The notes under the pieces: generated by a model
What the model was told of the DNA's origin: nothing
Databases searched by the model: none
Seen by the model: only the letters and a program-made list of their open reading frames with translations
Position numbers and translations under genes: made by a program
Assembly: GCA_009741485.1 (NCBI GenBank)
Contig: CM019230.1
Coordinates: forward strand, 9,820,074 to 9,884,073
DNA from: Malurus cyaneus samueli
Lineage: Eukaryota; Chordata; Aves; Passeriformes; Maluridae
DNA: 64,000 nt
Direction: 5' to 3'
Part shown: piece after piece, positions 1 to 13,206 of the stretch
How the letters are laid out: each line of letters begins with the position of its first letter
How positions within the stretch are numbered: the first letter of the stretch is position 1

Positions 1-2999
1 AAAGCTTTCTGATGCTTTCAGGAGCAGTCACTCATCCAGCTGCCCTTGCTATTTCCCTGAAAATCTCCCCTCTTTGGTAAGACATGTGCTTGCTTCAGCA
101 TCCACTCCTTGCCAGAAAACTTTGTGCTATTTCTGACTTCCTCACCATGTCCTTTTTCTGGCTGCTCCTTAGTCATTGTATTTTCCTCTCTCCAGATAAA
201 AAATCCCTAAGGATGGGAATGGAATGGCTGCTGACCTTGCAGGGATTTGGGCTAGCAGCTTTGCATTTGTCCTACTTTCTCCTGGGCCATCACTCACCTT
301 TCTGTTGAAAAGTTTATCCTTCCCAGCACACCATATTCACTAGAATCCCCAAACCACCTGTCTGAAATCGAATTCTTCTATACCTGTATCACAGAATTGT
401 AACCACTGCAGTCATTTAGTATTAATTAGCCATCCTGTAATTAAGTTCAGTCCTTACGGACATCAGGGTGGCCCAGATCTGACGCACGTAGCACAGACAC
501 AGCAGGAGACAGTCCCTGTCCCAAAGCATTTACAGCTACAGATAAGCCAGAAGGGAAATATATTTTTCCCAATATACCAAGGGAAGTAAAGCAAGAAGGG
601 GTTTGTGGGGGAGTTCAAAATCACCTCTAATGACTGAGCTCCTGTACAGAGGTGAGTTCATGGCATTACCTTCTTTAATCCTCCTTTAGGTGAGTTGTCC
701 CGAATCACAGAGGGGCTGGCAGAGCGCTCGGGCCCATGCGAAGGTACTGCACATCATGAGTCACCTCTGCTCCCTCTCTGCCAGCCCTGGTGACAGATCC
801 AGCCTTTTGTTTCTGCTCTGCGAATTTCTGAAATGCCAGGAAGGTTTCCGTTTGCTGAAGTTTTAGATTTCTGTTCTGGATCCATTCCCCATCCTGCTGA
901 ATTATTTTGTGCCTTCCTAAACAATGGCCTTTCAGTGCAATGCCCTTCTATTAGGCCAAGGTGCCCTGTGGCTGCTCAGAAATCCCAGTAGCAAACTGAT
1001 AGTTGCTGACTCTCTCTACTGTGCAAAGATAAGCTGCAAGTCAGAGTCTGAGAATATTAGTACCTTCTCCAGAAGGAACAGAAGGTTGTTTCTTAGCTGA
1101 GTTAAAATGGGTTCAAACACGCACGTGTGACCAGATGTACTGGGCCTGTTAGAAGCACACACTTGCTATAGAAAATTAAATATTTTCTTTGAGGACCAGC
1201 AACTACTCACTTAACAAAATAATGCTATCAGGTTTTTGAAAATAAACAGGAACCAAGAATGGTAAATAATGGTTCCGTACCTCCCAGCTATAGGGAAGTG
1301 CCTCTGCAGCACTCACAGTCTCGCACATTCCCCATGTGACTGCCCATGGCCAGGAGCCAGCAGAGGGAAACAGTGTGTGGCATTTGATTTCTTCCATGTC
1401 TTTGTGAGAGAGAATTTTTTTATGGTGGTGTTTCTATGGGAGATGGATAAGGGGTCCTGCCTCTTGGCTAGAAAACTCTTGTGCTGTGCAGTAGAAGGAC
1501 CACTCCCTACTTCCCCACTGTAGAGCAGGCTGGTATGAAGATGGCTCACACTTCCATTCAAGGTGTTAGAAAAGCTTCCATTGCATCCCCACATGAAGGA
1601 ATTACAAATTAAGAAGTCTCAGAAACTGCTCCTTGCTGGTACCCCCAGGAATATGCAGACCCCTGATGTTGGGAGTATCTGGTTCTCTGGGCTCCTCTTG
1701 TATGAGGACAATTCATGTTCCCTTGGATGAATATGAGCAACTAATAGGGGCATAAAATGCCAGTGAGTTTAGGCTGGGTCAGATCTCCATAGTGTAAATT
1801 AGAAGGCACGTTTGCAGAGGTCAGTAGAGCTCCAGTGGGGAAAAGCCACCAGTGTAAAGCCCATCACAATCATTTGCACAGGGAGTAGAAGGTTTGTGAA
1901 AAATTTCCCTGTATATACACCCTGTAGTTCCTAGCGTTCATGGATCCATTTATACCTGCATAAGGAAGATAAACAGGACCAACTGAAAATGTTAACCTGA
2001 TACATTGTCTCTGTAGTGGAGCCAGCGTCACAAAGAAAATTCAGGAAATCTGGTTGGAGTAATTTATCAATGGTTTATTGCATTGCTGAGGCTAAGCTGG
2101 AGCTATGCAAACAGGGAACTCTCTGGAGTTCATGGCAATACACATCAAGAACTGGGTGATATTTGTATTACCAGAGCTCCTTTGATGTCCTTTTCGTGTT
2201 CAACTTGCAAATTAGGCTGTGAGTTTGGGAGCCTGACTTCAGTTACTTATTTTTAAAAAGACTGATCTGAATTTTCTAAAAATTGTCTCTCCTGGAAAAT
2301 AGCCATTCCAAAACAATTTCCCCTAAAATTCTCACTATGGGGATGAAGAATCCGCAGCCAGGGGGTGGGGGGGGGGTGGGTGGAGGGGAGGGAGCAGAGG
2401 CGGGAAAGAAACAGGATTAATTAATACCCTTTCAAAAAACTTTTTACAACTGATTTCTAATGAGGCATGGCCAATGTTGTTGACATGCAATTGGATCAGC
2501 TTCAAGTCCTGGGACAACTGATGAATGGACAAATTCCAGGGCTGGAAATAAACACTGCCCTCATCTCCCACAACTCATCACTTCTTCCACAGACTACTTA
2601 AACCTCCACCAGAAATGACTCTATATTAGTAGTTTAATTAAAAGTTTCCATATGCAGGCCGCCTTTGCTCTCAGCAGAGTCTGAATAGGGAAATTAAAAG
2701 CATAGCAACAGGGAAAGGCTTTGAGCTGGTTTTATGAGGAGAGCTGCTAACCCACTGCCCTAATGTTTACAACCACTGACTGTACCATAACTGGCCTGAA
2801 AGAGTGAGGCTGTGCCTACATAAAGCAGCTCTCTATAAGCCCACTTGCAAATAAATATGTATTTTTTTATCCTAAGATGTTGCAACAAACCATAGAAACA
2901 AGAGTGGTGTTACTAGCAGGAGCTGGTCTTTTTTTAATTCATCTGTGTTTGCGGATCAGACTCATGCTTTAGTGTTTGTGCAAGGGGAAACAGTTTTAA
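1..2999. other. unique non-coding DNA
   Basis: I see no coding exon, RNA gene or recognisable transposon here. All open frames are under 100 codons, overlap on both strands and show no domain or motif. The only structured element is the G-rich run near 2.36 kb, listed separately. Confidence 0.6.
2361..2393 (+). other. G-run with G-quadruplex potential
   Basis: The + strand has at least five closely spaced runs of three or more G within 33 bases, including one run of about ten, separated only by T, TT or A. This fits the general G3+N1-7 pattern of intramolecular quadruplexes. No gene or promoter is visible beside it, so a regulatory role cannot be argued. It may simply be a purine-rich simple repeat. 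Confidence 0.5.
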
Positions 3000-3242
3000 A
3001 CTAAAAGAGGACAAATTTAAATGAGTATTAAGAAGAAATTCTTCCCTGGGAAGGTGGTGAAGCCCTGGCACAGGTTGCCCAGAGACTGTGACTGCTCCAT
3101 CCCTGGAAGTGTTACAAGGCCAGATTAGACAGGGCTTGGAGTAACTTGAGATAGTGGAAGGTGCTCTTGTCCATGATAGAGTGTTAGGAGCGAGATGATC
3201 ATTATTGTCCCTTCCAACCCAAACTGTTCTGTGATTCTATGC
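3000..3242 (+). mobile_element. CR1 LINE 3' end fragment
   Basis: This reads as the 3' untranslated end of an avian CR1 LINE in the + orientation. It contains the conserved stretches 'gaagaaattcttccc', 'ggtggtgaagccctggcac' and 'aggttgcccagag', and ends in the typical 'tgtgattctatg' 8-bp-type tail near 3230-3240. CR1 elements are usually 5' truncated, and this copy keeps only about 240 bp without any ORF2 sequence. Several indels show that it is old. Confidence 0.88.
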
Positions 3243-6200
3243 TTCTTTGGGGGAAAAGACTGAAGATTTGACCAATTCATATTAAAGGAGGACCTCACTT
3301 CTTTCTAGCACTGAAGTCCGTTGTTCCACATGCCTGTGTGACTACAGGCATGCGCAGTGCCAGCTCCCAGCACTGAAAACCAAGCTCTTGGCTGGAGGTA
3401 GCCAAAGCCTGAGTTTAGACATTGCTCTTCACAGCCAACCCAACAAAAATGACTGTGCAATGCTCCATTCACCTTCCTCTAGGAAAAAAAAAGGCTTGTT
3501 TTCATTACTGTAACAAAGCAAGTGAAATGTAAATTTGGTTTCAAAGGAGTGTGGGAAACAGAGAGTTGGTTTACCAGCATCTTGAGGGTTGGGACTGCTC
3601 CCTGTTGGGACAAGGGTTGTGAGCAGCCCTGGCTCTTGTGCCCTTTGTGTCAGAGGGAACATGTGCTATGGAACACACTCCTAGGGCAGTCCAGAACATG
3701 AGACCCATGGGGTCAGTCACATTCTTTTGCCCTTTGTCTCAGTGACCAGGTAAATACTTTGCACTAAGTGGAACTGGTGCCACTGATTGGATGGATGGAG
3801 ATTGCCTGAACATGCATAAGTGGTCTGCTTGTTGGAGTTCTTTTGTGGGATAAAAGAGACCAAATTGTAACCAGGCAGTTATGGGAACTGAACTTAATCT
3901 CTTCCACGTTCCTCACCTGCTGAAGGGAAGTGGGAGATTTCCCATCCTTCGTGTAGGTTTCAGGGCACATTATATTCCTTTTCTGGAATTCTGGAAACAT
4001 AGCTGAAGCCACAGAGCTTTTATAGGACTTTTTTCAGAATTATCCATCGACTGAAAGACCAGTTATTCACAGATGACCACATGGCTCAGTGTTGCATGGG
4101 CAGAGGGTTGAGGAGGGTTGTAATTGAGGACAGAGGACAGGCAGCCCCTAGGTGATACAGAGGGGAGCTGTGCAGTCAATGGTTTATCACTGAGGCCAGA
4201 CCATGGAGCTGTGCCCTGGGTGTCCTCACTGAGGGGACAAGGCAGCCCCTGCCTCCTCAAGGGAGAGGTTAAACCACCTGCTGTGTGAAAAGCACACCCT
4301 TACCTCTCCTCTCCTTACTCCCTGCCAGGGAAATGCCTTCCCTCCTATTCCCTGCCCCAAAGCATGGGGCTTTCCACTTTTGCAGTTGAAAAATGTACCA
4401 GAACCCCAGCAGTGACAAAGAAAATCCATGAATGAAAAAGCCGTGGCCTCCCTGCAGTGAGCTCAGAAAGTTCAGGTGAGCACCCTTCTTACCAGCGCTC
4501 TGCCCGTTCCCCTGCCACAGCCTGGGGATGATGGAGACCTGTGGATAGGGAGGTGGTTGATCTGAAGCTGATCATGCCAATGGCAAGGAGGGCTTCTCCG
4601 CTGCCTTCAGCAGCCAGCTGCTTTCAGCAGCTTCTCTGCTCCAGGCCTGCCTTTGCTTGTTAGGATATTTCAGAACCATAATTTTCTATGTGAGTGGCTG
4701 AAATGTTCATATTCTGTTAAAGAACAGGTTGCCAGTGTTCCCCAAGGGGCAGGGATCCTCCTTACAGGCATTTAAACAGTAGCAGGATCAGTGGAAGCAC
4801 AGTGCCACCAAAAGCATGTCCTGTCTGTAGGGTCAGCAGGGAGATGCCAGAAGGTACCTAGAGTTTGCCATGCTTATCTTCTCCCTTTGAACACTGGGTA
4901 CAAATGAATGGAGCATTCAGAGTTTTCAATAACAGTAGCTTTGTCCACATCCCTAACCAGGGCAAACCAGTACAGATATTCAGGGAAAGAAGCACATTAC
5001 AAATGGGTGCTGGGTCAAAAAAAAACCTTCTGCAGTGTTTAAAGACCATTGTAAATAGATTCACACAAAGCTTTACTATTTAATAAAACATTAAAGGATT
5101 AAAATGACTTTAAACATATCTGTAGAAATACAGGCCATATTTTATTAAAGGTGTCAGGTTTTTCTAATCTCTCCTGTGTAAGATATTCATTTCATAGTAG
5201 CAAAGGCACAGAGATCTTTAAGTCCATCTCCAGTGCTAGCACAGACAGCCTTTGCCAAGATACCAAGCTCTTGCCTCATTAATATTTTAACATTTGAGGT
5301 AATGCTGAAAACCCGTCCTTTGTCACAGACACCAGAAAGATGAGTAGTAGATCTTTTCAAAGAGAGGTACTGCATCCTTAGTATCCCAGGATTAGAATTT
5401 AAAATTGAACTAGAGTCAATGCGAACTGTAGAGCAAAAATACCAGTGCAGCAGTACCAAATCTCCAAATTTGTTCTTATCGCTGGCGAGACTGGGGGTTG
5501 CTGGACTGTAAATGTTGATTTGGGGTTTCTTGCAGCTCCAAAGCCTTCAGTGACAGACAGGATGCTAGGTCTAGACAGATCCCAGTCTGATCCAACATAG
5601 TAACATTTGCACTTCTGAAAAACAGCAAGGTAAAGCCCTGAAGACAGGCAGGGCACAGAGGAGCCCTATGGACAGATCAGGAACAGGCACCTTCTGTTAG
5701 GGCTAAATCTGACCTGGTGCCCACAAAAAATAAACAGCAAAACCTTCAGCTGTAAAGGTAGATGAAGAGGCAGAAGGGAATTGTAGACAAGAGTGAGAGT
5801 GTTGAAATCTGGAGGGTATGTCAGAAGTGCAGTGATAGAATCAGAACAGCAGGCCTGCGGAGGTGTATAGGAATGGACTCTCTGGCAGTGGTGGTGTGTG
5901 ACAGGGCATCAACAAAGGCACAAAGGCCTGGGATGGGAGAGGGAGGGATGGAAGACAGGGTCCTTTTCCAAGTGTGACTCCCGGAAGGCTCAGGAGAGAT
6001 ACATGCCCAATCATCTCTGTGCCAGGCTTGCAGGGACCAACAACAATGTGCCACCACAGAGCTGAAGATGCGGGAGCAGCGGGGCACTGCACAGTACTGC
6101 TGCCACTCACCTGTGGGCACCAGCTCCTCCAAACAGCAGGGCTGGCTCCTTTGTCCCCTTAGTGCACCCTCTGAAGCAGTTCAACACATTTTGACAGAAA

Positions 6201-6399
6201 AGCACTGGAAAAATTAACTACTTGAAAAGGCAAGAGCAGACCTCAAAGAAAGCACCTCAGAGGGAAAACTAAAAATCAATTGAAAGGGTCTATGCAAGAC
6301 AAAGCAAGCCCCTGCTGCCAGGGTAACACAACACTGGGACTCATGCCTGGCACAGCTGCACAAGCAGGAAGGAGGATTTGGATGTGAAGAAATAAGAAA
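3243..6399. other. unique non-coding DNA
   Basis: No recognisable gene, RNA or repeat. Short overlapping open frames around 5.8-6.1 kb occur on both strands of the same GC-richer patch and look like chance. Confidence 0.55.
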
Positions 6400-6625
6400 T
6401 GTAGAAAGGAATAGAATAGGAGTGTTTCAGTTGGAAGGAACCTTCAGTGATCATCAAGTCCAGCTGCCTGGACATTTCAGGATTGGCTAAAAGTTAAATA
6501 ATATTATTAGTGGCATTGTCCAAATGCCACTTAAATAGACTTGGAGTATCAGCCATCTATCTGGGAAGCATCTTCCAGGGTTTGACCACTCTCCCAGTAA
6601 AGAAATATTTCGTGATCCTATAAAT
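6400..6625 (-). mobile_element. CR1 LINE 3' end fragment
   Basis: Reverse-orientation CR1 3' end. It starts near 6400 with a degenerate form of the 'agaat..gtttgggttggaagg' tail and continues through the 'catcaagtccagctgcctgg' region. It also keeps the segments where CR1 reads 'ttccagggtttgaccactctcccagtaaagaa'. It is diverged and carries an AT-rich insertion around 6500. Confidence 0.75.
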
Positions 6626-9107
6626 TATTCTGGTCCTATTTCTGATGGCCACTGGCACCTCATGGCTGATACAGGGGAAATCACTTTCAGCACCTCAAAT
6701 TTTCTGATCTATAATATGGAAATATCAATACTTCTCCCAAATTCATGCCTCAAACATACATAAGGTATCTGTACAGAAGGTGATGCAGAAGAAAACGGTG
6801 TTACTCATGTTAAAGTTGACTCAATAGCCCTACATAGCACTTTTGGGCAAGCTGCTATACCAGGGCTTGAAAGGTCTGTCAATGTTAAATAGACAACTTG
6901 GACAAAAGAAAAAAATGCATTTTTTTTTNNNNNNNNNNNNNNNNNNNNATGTTTAGAGAGGAAGGGCTGAGTAGCAGAGGGCTTGACAATGAACACTGGC
7001 AAACCCAAGCTCACTTGCCTTTCAGTGACCCTTCAGGAGCACTTGTGGGTAGTCATGTGCTAACAAATTCATGTGAAGGGAAAGATTAAATGATTCACCT
7101 GGATCCTAGAAGACTGTGGGTACCTAAGCCAATGCCCATATATAGATAGTTGTCCCAACTGCAATGTCAGCGTTTTTTCCAACACACCATGCACCATCTC
7201 TAAGGTATCACATTATTACACTAATGATGAATGAAGCAAACAAAAGTCTTGAAATGGGACATGTAACCCAGTGACTGATGCCAAACCCTGGAAACATGGA
7301 AGGATGACAAAGCGTACCAGAGACAGCAACATCTGCATGATGCAGGATGCTCTTGAGAGATGTCAAAGCCATGGGAGGACAGTTAGTGATAAGACAGCAG
7401 ATGTCCACCTGACCTAGTTCATTTGCTGCTGGTGAGCTGCAGCTAATGGGCACATGCTGCTGCTGTGGGGCAGGGCATGGTGTGGGAGAGGAGAAAGTGA
7501 AAAACCCAAACCCAAAGCAGTCTGAAAAGCATCTGAATGAAGCAAAATATGTAAATGGGGAAAGTGAGCACAGAAGCTTGGGGACGGCAAATGAGGAGCT
7601 CTACAAGCACAGGAAGGAGGTGTGGAAATACAGCCCACCAACAACACTGAATAATGGCAGCATTTTGGAAGTGTTGCTGAGGTCTTGCACAGGCTCTGCC
7701 CAAGTGAATAGCCCATGGAGAGAAACGGATGCCATTCAACAGGGCATAGAACCACTGTTGTGAGACTTAGAGGAGGATAGTTATATGGCTTTATTTTCCC
7801 AGCCTAGTGGGCCAGCCTTGTCAGATGAATCATTTTATACAGCCCTAAGGTGAGTGGTGTCGGCGTTTGGCCACCAATTCATTAGCAGCCTTGAACTCTG
7901 CTTTCTCTTCCACTTCTGGTGAAGCACATTTATTCTCAACTAGCCACAGATTTGCAACAGAGTATTTTAGTAGGATGCCTGGTCCCTTGGGCAGCAATGC
8001 TGGGATCACCAGAGGTTTGTTTTGATTCCATTGATTTCCATTGATTCCAAAGGAAGGGTTGGTTGTGACAGATTCCTTCTGGTCACATTTGCTATGTGGT
8101 ATACACAAGAACTGTCTGTTAGGAGTCAATGAAAATACCACTGAGGTTGCATTAACATAGCCAATAGTTGTGTTAATAAATGCCAATAATAAAATAAGAA
8201 GGAACATTTTCAGTCTGGTCTGAAGCTATGTAAGATACACATTTGATTAATAAAATCCATTTCTGACTGAATGAGACTTTTATAGTCAACTGAAAATACA
8301 TCTTTGTCTTATTTCTGATGAGCAGGTTTTTGCAATTCAGCTTTTTAGGATGTATCTGACAAGATCTGCCCTCTGGTCCGCCTTTTTCGTAAGTGTCCTG
8401 ATGGGAGCTACTGGAGGTCATTTGTAGCCTTTCGCCCCCTTTGGAAATGGGAACAATGTGGCAAGTCACCCAGCAGCAAGGTGTGCGCAGAGTTTGCTCC
8501 ACCCATGCTAGAACATAATTTGATGATCAGAAGAAATACACACTACACCAAAGCAGATAAGCTTTTTCTTTTGATTGTGAGGGAATAGTATGTCCAGAAC
8601 CACACACAGAGTGTATTTGGTACTGCCATTTACGCTGCTTGTCACTTTTTGCTGGAAGGTAACTCCCCTGTGTAGCAGCGCCCGGACCGTTGTATCTGTT
8701 TGATGAACACACAGCACTCCCACTGAAGGGAACAAACAAGTGAACTGGAAAGACCATGACTATTTTATCACTGGGGTTTGTAGTCCTCCCTAACAACAGA
8801 CCCTGAAAGAACACTAAGCATCATCCACATCCTCATTTTTTTTTGTTTCCATATAATAATGTCAAATACATAACTGTCCCTAAACTACCTGCCATACATG
8901 CAGACTTCTTCCCTGCGTGTGCCTTTTAAACGATCAGGCTTATTATCATGTCATAGCATTTTTCCAATCTGACATCCATGATTTCATCTACCAGCCAGCA
9001 AGAGTACTAATTTGCTTTAGTACCAAATTATGCTTTCTGTAACTTGCCAGGGTGGGATAGGAGTGTAACCAATAGCAAATGGATAGAAAGTCTTGGATTT
9101 AGAAACA
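6626..9107. other. unique non-coding DNA with an assembly gap
   Basis: No recognisable host gene. The minus strand at 7845-8207 holds a 120-codon frame whose first 20 or so residues look like a signal peptide (MFLLILLLAF start), followed by polar sequence with two cysteines. Upstream on the same strand (8173-8814) there are further open frames but no continuous coding. I do not recognise the protein; it may be chance or a remnant of an unidentified element. Confidence 0.45.
6929..6948. other. assembly gap (20 N)
   Basis: Exactly twenty undetermined bases follow a T-run and an A-rich stretch, typical of a short sequence gap at a homopolymer. Any open frame across it is meaningless. Confidence 0.98.
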
Positions 9108-9335
9108 TCACAGAATGGTTTAGGTTGGAACAAACAGTAAAGATCATCCATTTCCAGCCCCTGGAATGCGCAGGACTAAGTTGCTCCAAGCCCAGTCCAA
9201 CCCGGCCTTGAACACTTCCAGGGATGGGGCAGCCAACTTCTTCGGGCAATCTGTGCCAGGGCTTCACGACCCTCACAAGGAAGAATTTCTTCCAAATATC
9301 TAATCTAAATCTAAATCCCCAACTTGCTAAATCAA
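9108..9335 (-). mobile_element. CR1 LINE 3' end fragment
   Basis: Reverse-orientation CR1 3' end. It begins with 'cacagaatggtttaggttgg' and continues through 'ccttgaacacttccaggga', 'tggggcagcc' and 'aaggaagaatttcttcc'. These are the complements of the conserved + strand motifs of the CR1 3' UTR. Length is about 230 bp with no ORF2 part, and the divergence is moderate. Confidence 0.9.
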
Positions 9336-12212
9336 TTTGATTCAATGATCTTCTTGGGTACCTTCCAACTCAGAATATTTTATATTCTCTGAATTCTAAC
9401 AAGGGTAATACATGGAAAGCAGGTTTATGATATCAATACGTAATTGTAATTCTGCAGTGATCTCTTTTCAGATGTTTTAGTTGAATTGAATAACTTGTCC
9501 CATGATATAAGAATTATCTGAACTGTGTTGTCCTGCAGGCAGCAGACAATGCGAGAACAAGGTTATTCAGTGCTGGTGTTAAATTTCCATATGTTGGCCA
9601 GATGCTTTTTTTGGAGCACCAGTGAATCAGTGTTGCTGTGATCTGCTAATTGTTTTGACACTATGGGAGTTGAAAAGCACTTGGCTCTACTGAACACTTG
9701 GCTCCACTGAAATGTGTTTTTTAGTTAAATGACCCCAGGGATGATCAGAGTCAATTTTCCTGCATATGTCTGCTGCCCTGGCACTTGAGGTGGTTCTGGT
9801 CAGTGCACAGAAAACAAGCAAGTATTTAGTTAGTTCTCTCTGCATTGCACACAAAGAATAGGAGATTCTTTTCAAAGCTGGAGGCTCCAGCTCAAGGAGC
9901 CACTTAAACACAAGCCGTAATGAGGACAGCATTTGAGTGGATGCATGCTTGTCTGTGAAGCATGTGCTTGAGTTTCACTAGTCTTCATGGAGTTCACACC
10001 CAGGTTTAAACGTCAGCACATACTGAATTGCTTTTCCAAGATGTTTTCCAGAACCACAACCTAAGTGGGAAAAATGAGTGTGTCATTTAACCACACTTGA
10101 ATATATTGCTGCCATCTTTGCAACCGCAAGGAAGTCCAGACAAATTTTGTTTCCCTGCAGGTTGGATAAATTATTTTCCACTTACTCCTCTGCTCTCTTC
10201 TCAGATACCCAAAGAAGCAAGGGACTTTTGCTGTAGAAGACAATCTCCATTCCCTGATCCTTCAGGTGTGGGTTGAAGGACAGAAGAATGTGGGCTCTCG
10301 GAAGTAATTTGTTTCAGGCACATCCATTAAAATCAGTGTGTTGCTACTTCCACAGTTGATTTGTAATGACTCCCAGGAGCCTCTCTCTCAGAAGCAAGGT
10401 CAGATGTATTGGCTTTTCTTTCTTTCCTTGCAGCTTTTCAACGCTGGACAAATGACTGCTTTGATAATTAAATGTTCACAAATGGAAGACACAGTGATCG
10501 TAATGAAAGACTGTCTCTACCCTACTTGATAAACTTGCATTCTGTGGGGAGAAGATATTCGTTGTGAGTGGAAAAGTGTTAATTAGGGATACTTTCAGTT
10601 TATAGACAAAAGCAGGGAATTAATGAATCTGTGCTGCCTGATGTGCTACTCTGTTTTGACTTTTGCTAGGCTACTTGTTGCAGTAGTCAGAATCAGCTGT
10701 TTTTTACACTAGGTAAGATAACATGGTGGAATTAGTGCTGTTAACATGTGGAAGTCTTCCACAAGATCAAGGGAATGAACTGCCCAGCATTCAAATCAAA
10801 GGTGGGGTGAATTAAAATCAGCCCGAGATACTACAGTAGAGAGTAGGGTAAACAAGGATTTGGAAGGGATGTTTCTTCTTACAGTGGTAATGTATATGTC
10901 AACAAATTACAGAAGTGTTTATAAAGAACTTCCCTTGTGGTGCAGCTGTGAGACATCGGGATGCAACCATTGCAAACAGAATCCACATGCTTTATCATAG
11001 GACCCAGGGTTATTTTGCACTGAAGATGAAGTGCAACAAGTTCCCTTTCTGCTCTTGCCTTGGCAGAGTGAGGGTGGGGCCAGCCTAGTGTGGGCAAGTG
11101 TTCAGGTACTGTGAGCATGCACCAAGAGTCGACAGAAACCTTACGCACTGGGAAACTGCTGCTCCCACATGCCTTGTGAGATCAGTGCAGCTCTTTTCAG
11201 TCTTATTTCCAGTCTACAAACATTGGGAGTTTTCCACATCTGTGTGATGTGTCCAACAACCTGGACTCTCTCTGTGTTCTTGCATCCCTCTCTGAAGCAC
11301 CTGGTGTCCCTAGGAGTGCTCTAGCTGGGATGGGCAGCAGAGCAGGTCCTTCAGCTGCTCTTGGCCATAGGTACACTGCTTTCAAGTGCTGAGATAGAAA
11401 CACCTTCACCCAGCAGCTGCAGGCAGGACTCACCAATGAACTGGGAGAACTGGCAGCCCCATTTTCTGAATCCCAGCCCAATTTCCTTCATTCCTCTCTC
11501 TCTCCTAACACACAGCACATCAGCACAAGACCTCACTGCATCCCCTTGCAGAGCTATCCAGTTCTGACCCCTTCTTCCATGATAACAACGTCCTAGCCAT
11601 TCTCCATCCAAAGCTGTGTGCCAGAGTCTCTCAAGCCAGGAAATCCTTGCTTCTCTCTCCAGGAGGGCTACCTCCTCCTGCAGAGACTTAACCTTTTATA
11701 ATTCCAACCATCATCTTAATTAGGCCTCTCAAGGTAGGGTTATCTGGTCAGTATGACTAGTTTCAGCCTCTCCAGCCTGGTAGCAGTAGAAAATCTTCTG
11801 AACCACTGCTATCCTGAGACATTTATCGATACTCTCAGATGGCTTGAAAGCTGAAACAAACAAAAAAAAAAATACAGACTAAAACCAAGATGAATTTTTC
11901 TTTGAAACTCTAGCAGTGACTGTAATTTATTATTGGAAGAATTTTCTAAAGTTAAAGTGGATTCCTCTGTCGCTGGAATTTCTGAGATCCAGATGGGATG
12001 CTTTTCCATGCTGTGGTTCTAACAGGAATGAGTCCAGAGAAGTCCTGGATAATCCTAATAACCCCTTAATATTTATGAGACCACATCAGTACTGACCTTT
12101 AGGAAGTTATACCAATATGAATTTGACTCCAGAAGATTGACTCTGAAGTTGTGAGATGCTGTGCGTGAAGGTCCCAGATACAGGGACTCCACAGAAAACA
12201 TGGGAGAACAAC
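9336..12212. other. unique non-coding DNA
   Basis: No gene, RNA or transposon recognised. The open frames are short and unlike any family I know. Confidence 0.55.
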
Positions 12213-13206
12213 TGTCTTGGTTTGAAAGACAGGTGTTTGCCAATGAAGGCAGGGACCCCCCTTGGAGTGGTGGATATGACCCCCCCTTCCCTCCAAATTA
12301 TTAAAGCTTTGAAAATCACGGGCTCTCAGGCAAGAATATGGGTAAAAGGGAATAAAAGTTTTTACTAATATGTATAACGAAGTGAAACAAGTGACAACAA
12401 TGATAGCAACAACCAACCCAGCCACAAACCCAGTGACAGCCTCACACAGAGACACAGCCTCCCCTTTGGTGCAGTTACAGTCCCAGTCGGCAGGGGCGCT
12501 GTTGGCTCCCGGCCGGGCAGGGCGGGTGCGATGATTCCCCGGCGGCTGCAGGGGGCGCTGTGGCGCGGGTCCCGGCTGGTTCGGATCTCCCAGTGGCCAA
12601 TGGTGGACACAAACTTGGCAAGAAGGTGGACGGAGAAAAGTTCTTCTGCAAATTCCAGCTGGAAACGCCGATCTCGGTGCTCCTCTGACAGCAAGAAACC
12701 CAGAACAACCAGATGAGCAAAGAGACGAGCAGAATCCCGTGGCTGAGATGGGATGCAGCAGAACTCAACCACCTGCATGAATCTCAGGGGTCCCTGGCAA
12801 AGCACAGGGCAGAAGATCACAGTGAGCAAACAGGAACCAAGCGAGATGCTGGGCTCTGCAAAAAGAGCAGGCGAGCTCTCCCCCACGCAGGTCACCTCCT
12901 CTCTGAGCCAAGCAGGGCAGGAGTGAAGTACCCCCACCCCACACACACACACCTCCCCCCAGCCCAAAACTCCTGCGAGAACTTCCCTCTCTCCAAAGAG
13001 AGGGTTAAAAAAAAAAAACAAAAAAAAGAAAACGGCCAGGCAGGAATGCTCAGGGAGAACCTTGGGTGGGGCATAGGTTCTTTTTGTCTTCCTCAATTGC
13101 CCAGCCATCAAAAGGATGACCTGGCAATCAGTGTATCCCAGCAACAAAATGGGAAAGAAAAATTCCCCAAGAAAGGAAACAAAAGGAGAAACCTTAACCC
13201 ACAACA
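12213..13206. mobile_element. solo LTR of an avian endogenous retrovirus
   Basis: A block of about 994 bp runs from TGTCTTGG to CACAACA, the TG...CA ends expected of an LTR. No gag, pol or primer-binding site lies beside it, so it is a solo LTR left by LTR-LTR recombination. The start, reading TTGGTTTGAAAGACAGG, resembles LTRs common in songbird genomes; the exact family is not certain. Possible target-site duplications are agaaca at 12205-12210 and 13207-13212 (perfect, but offset by two bases at the left) or acaac/agaac directly flanking (one mismatch). The core at about 12483-12590 is GC-rich with 13 CpGs. A (CA)n run near 12940 and an A-rich run near 13008 lie inside. Transcription direction was not resolved, although an AATAAA-like motif occurs near 12349 on the + strand. 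Confidence 0.72.

Noticed and set aside
6805..7089. Open frames on both strands across 6929-6948
   Set aside because: They read through the N gap and have no supported sequence there.
12205..12212. Confident target-site duplication of the solo LTR
   Set aside because: The perfect agaaca match is offset by two bases on the left and the directly flanking 5-mers differ by one base, so the exact duplication stays undecided.
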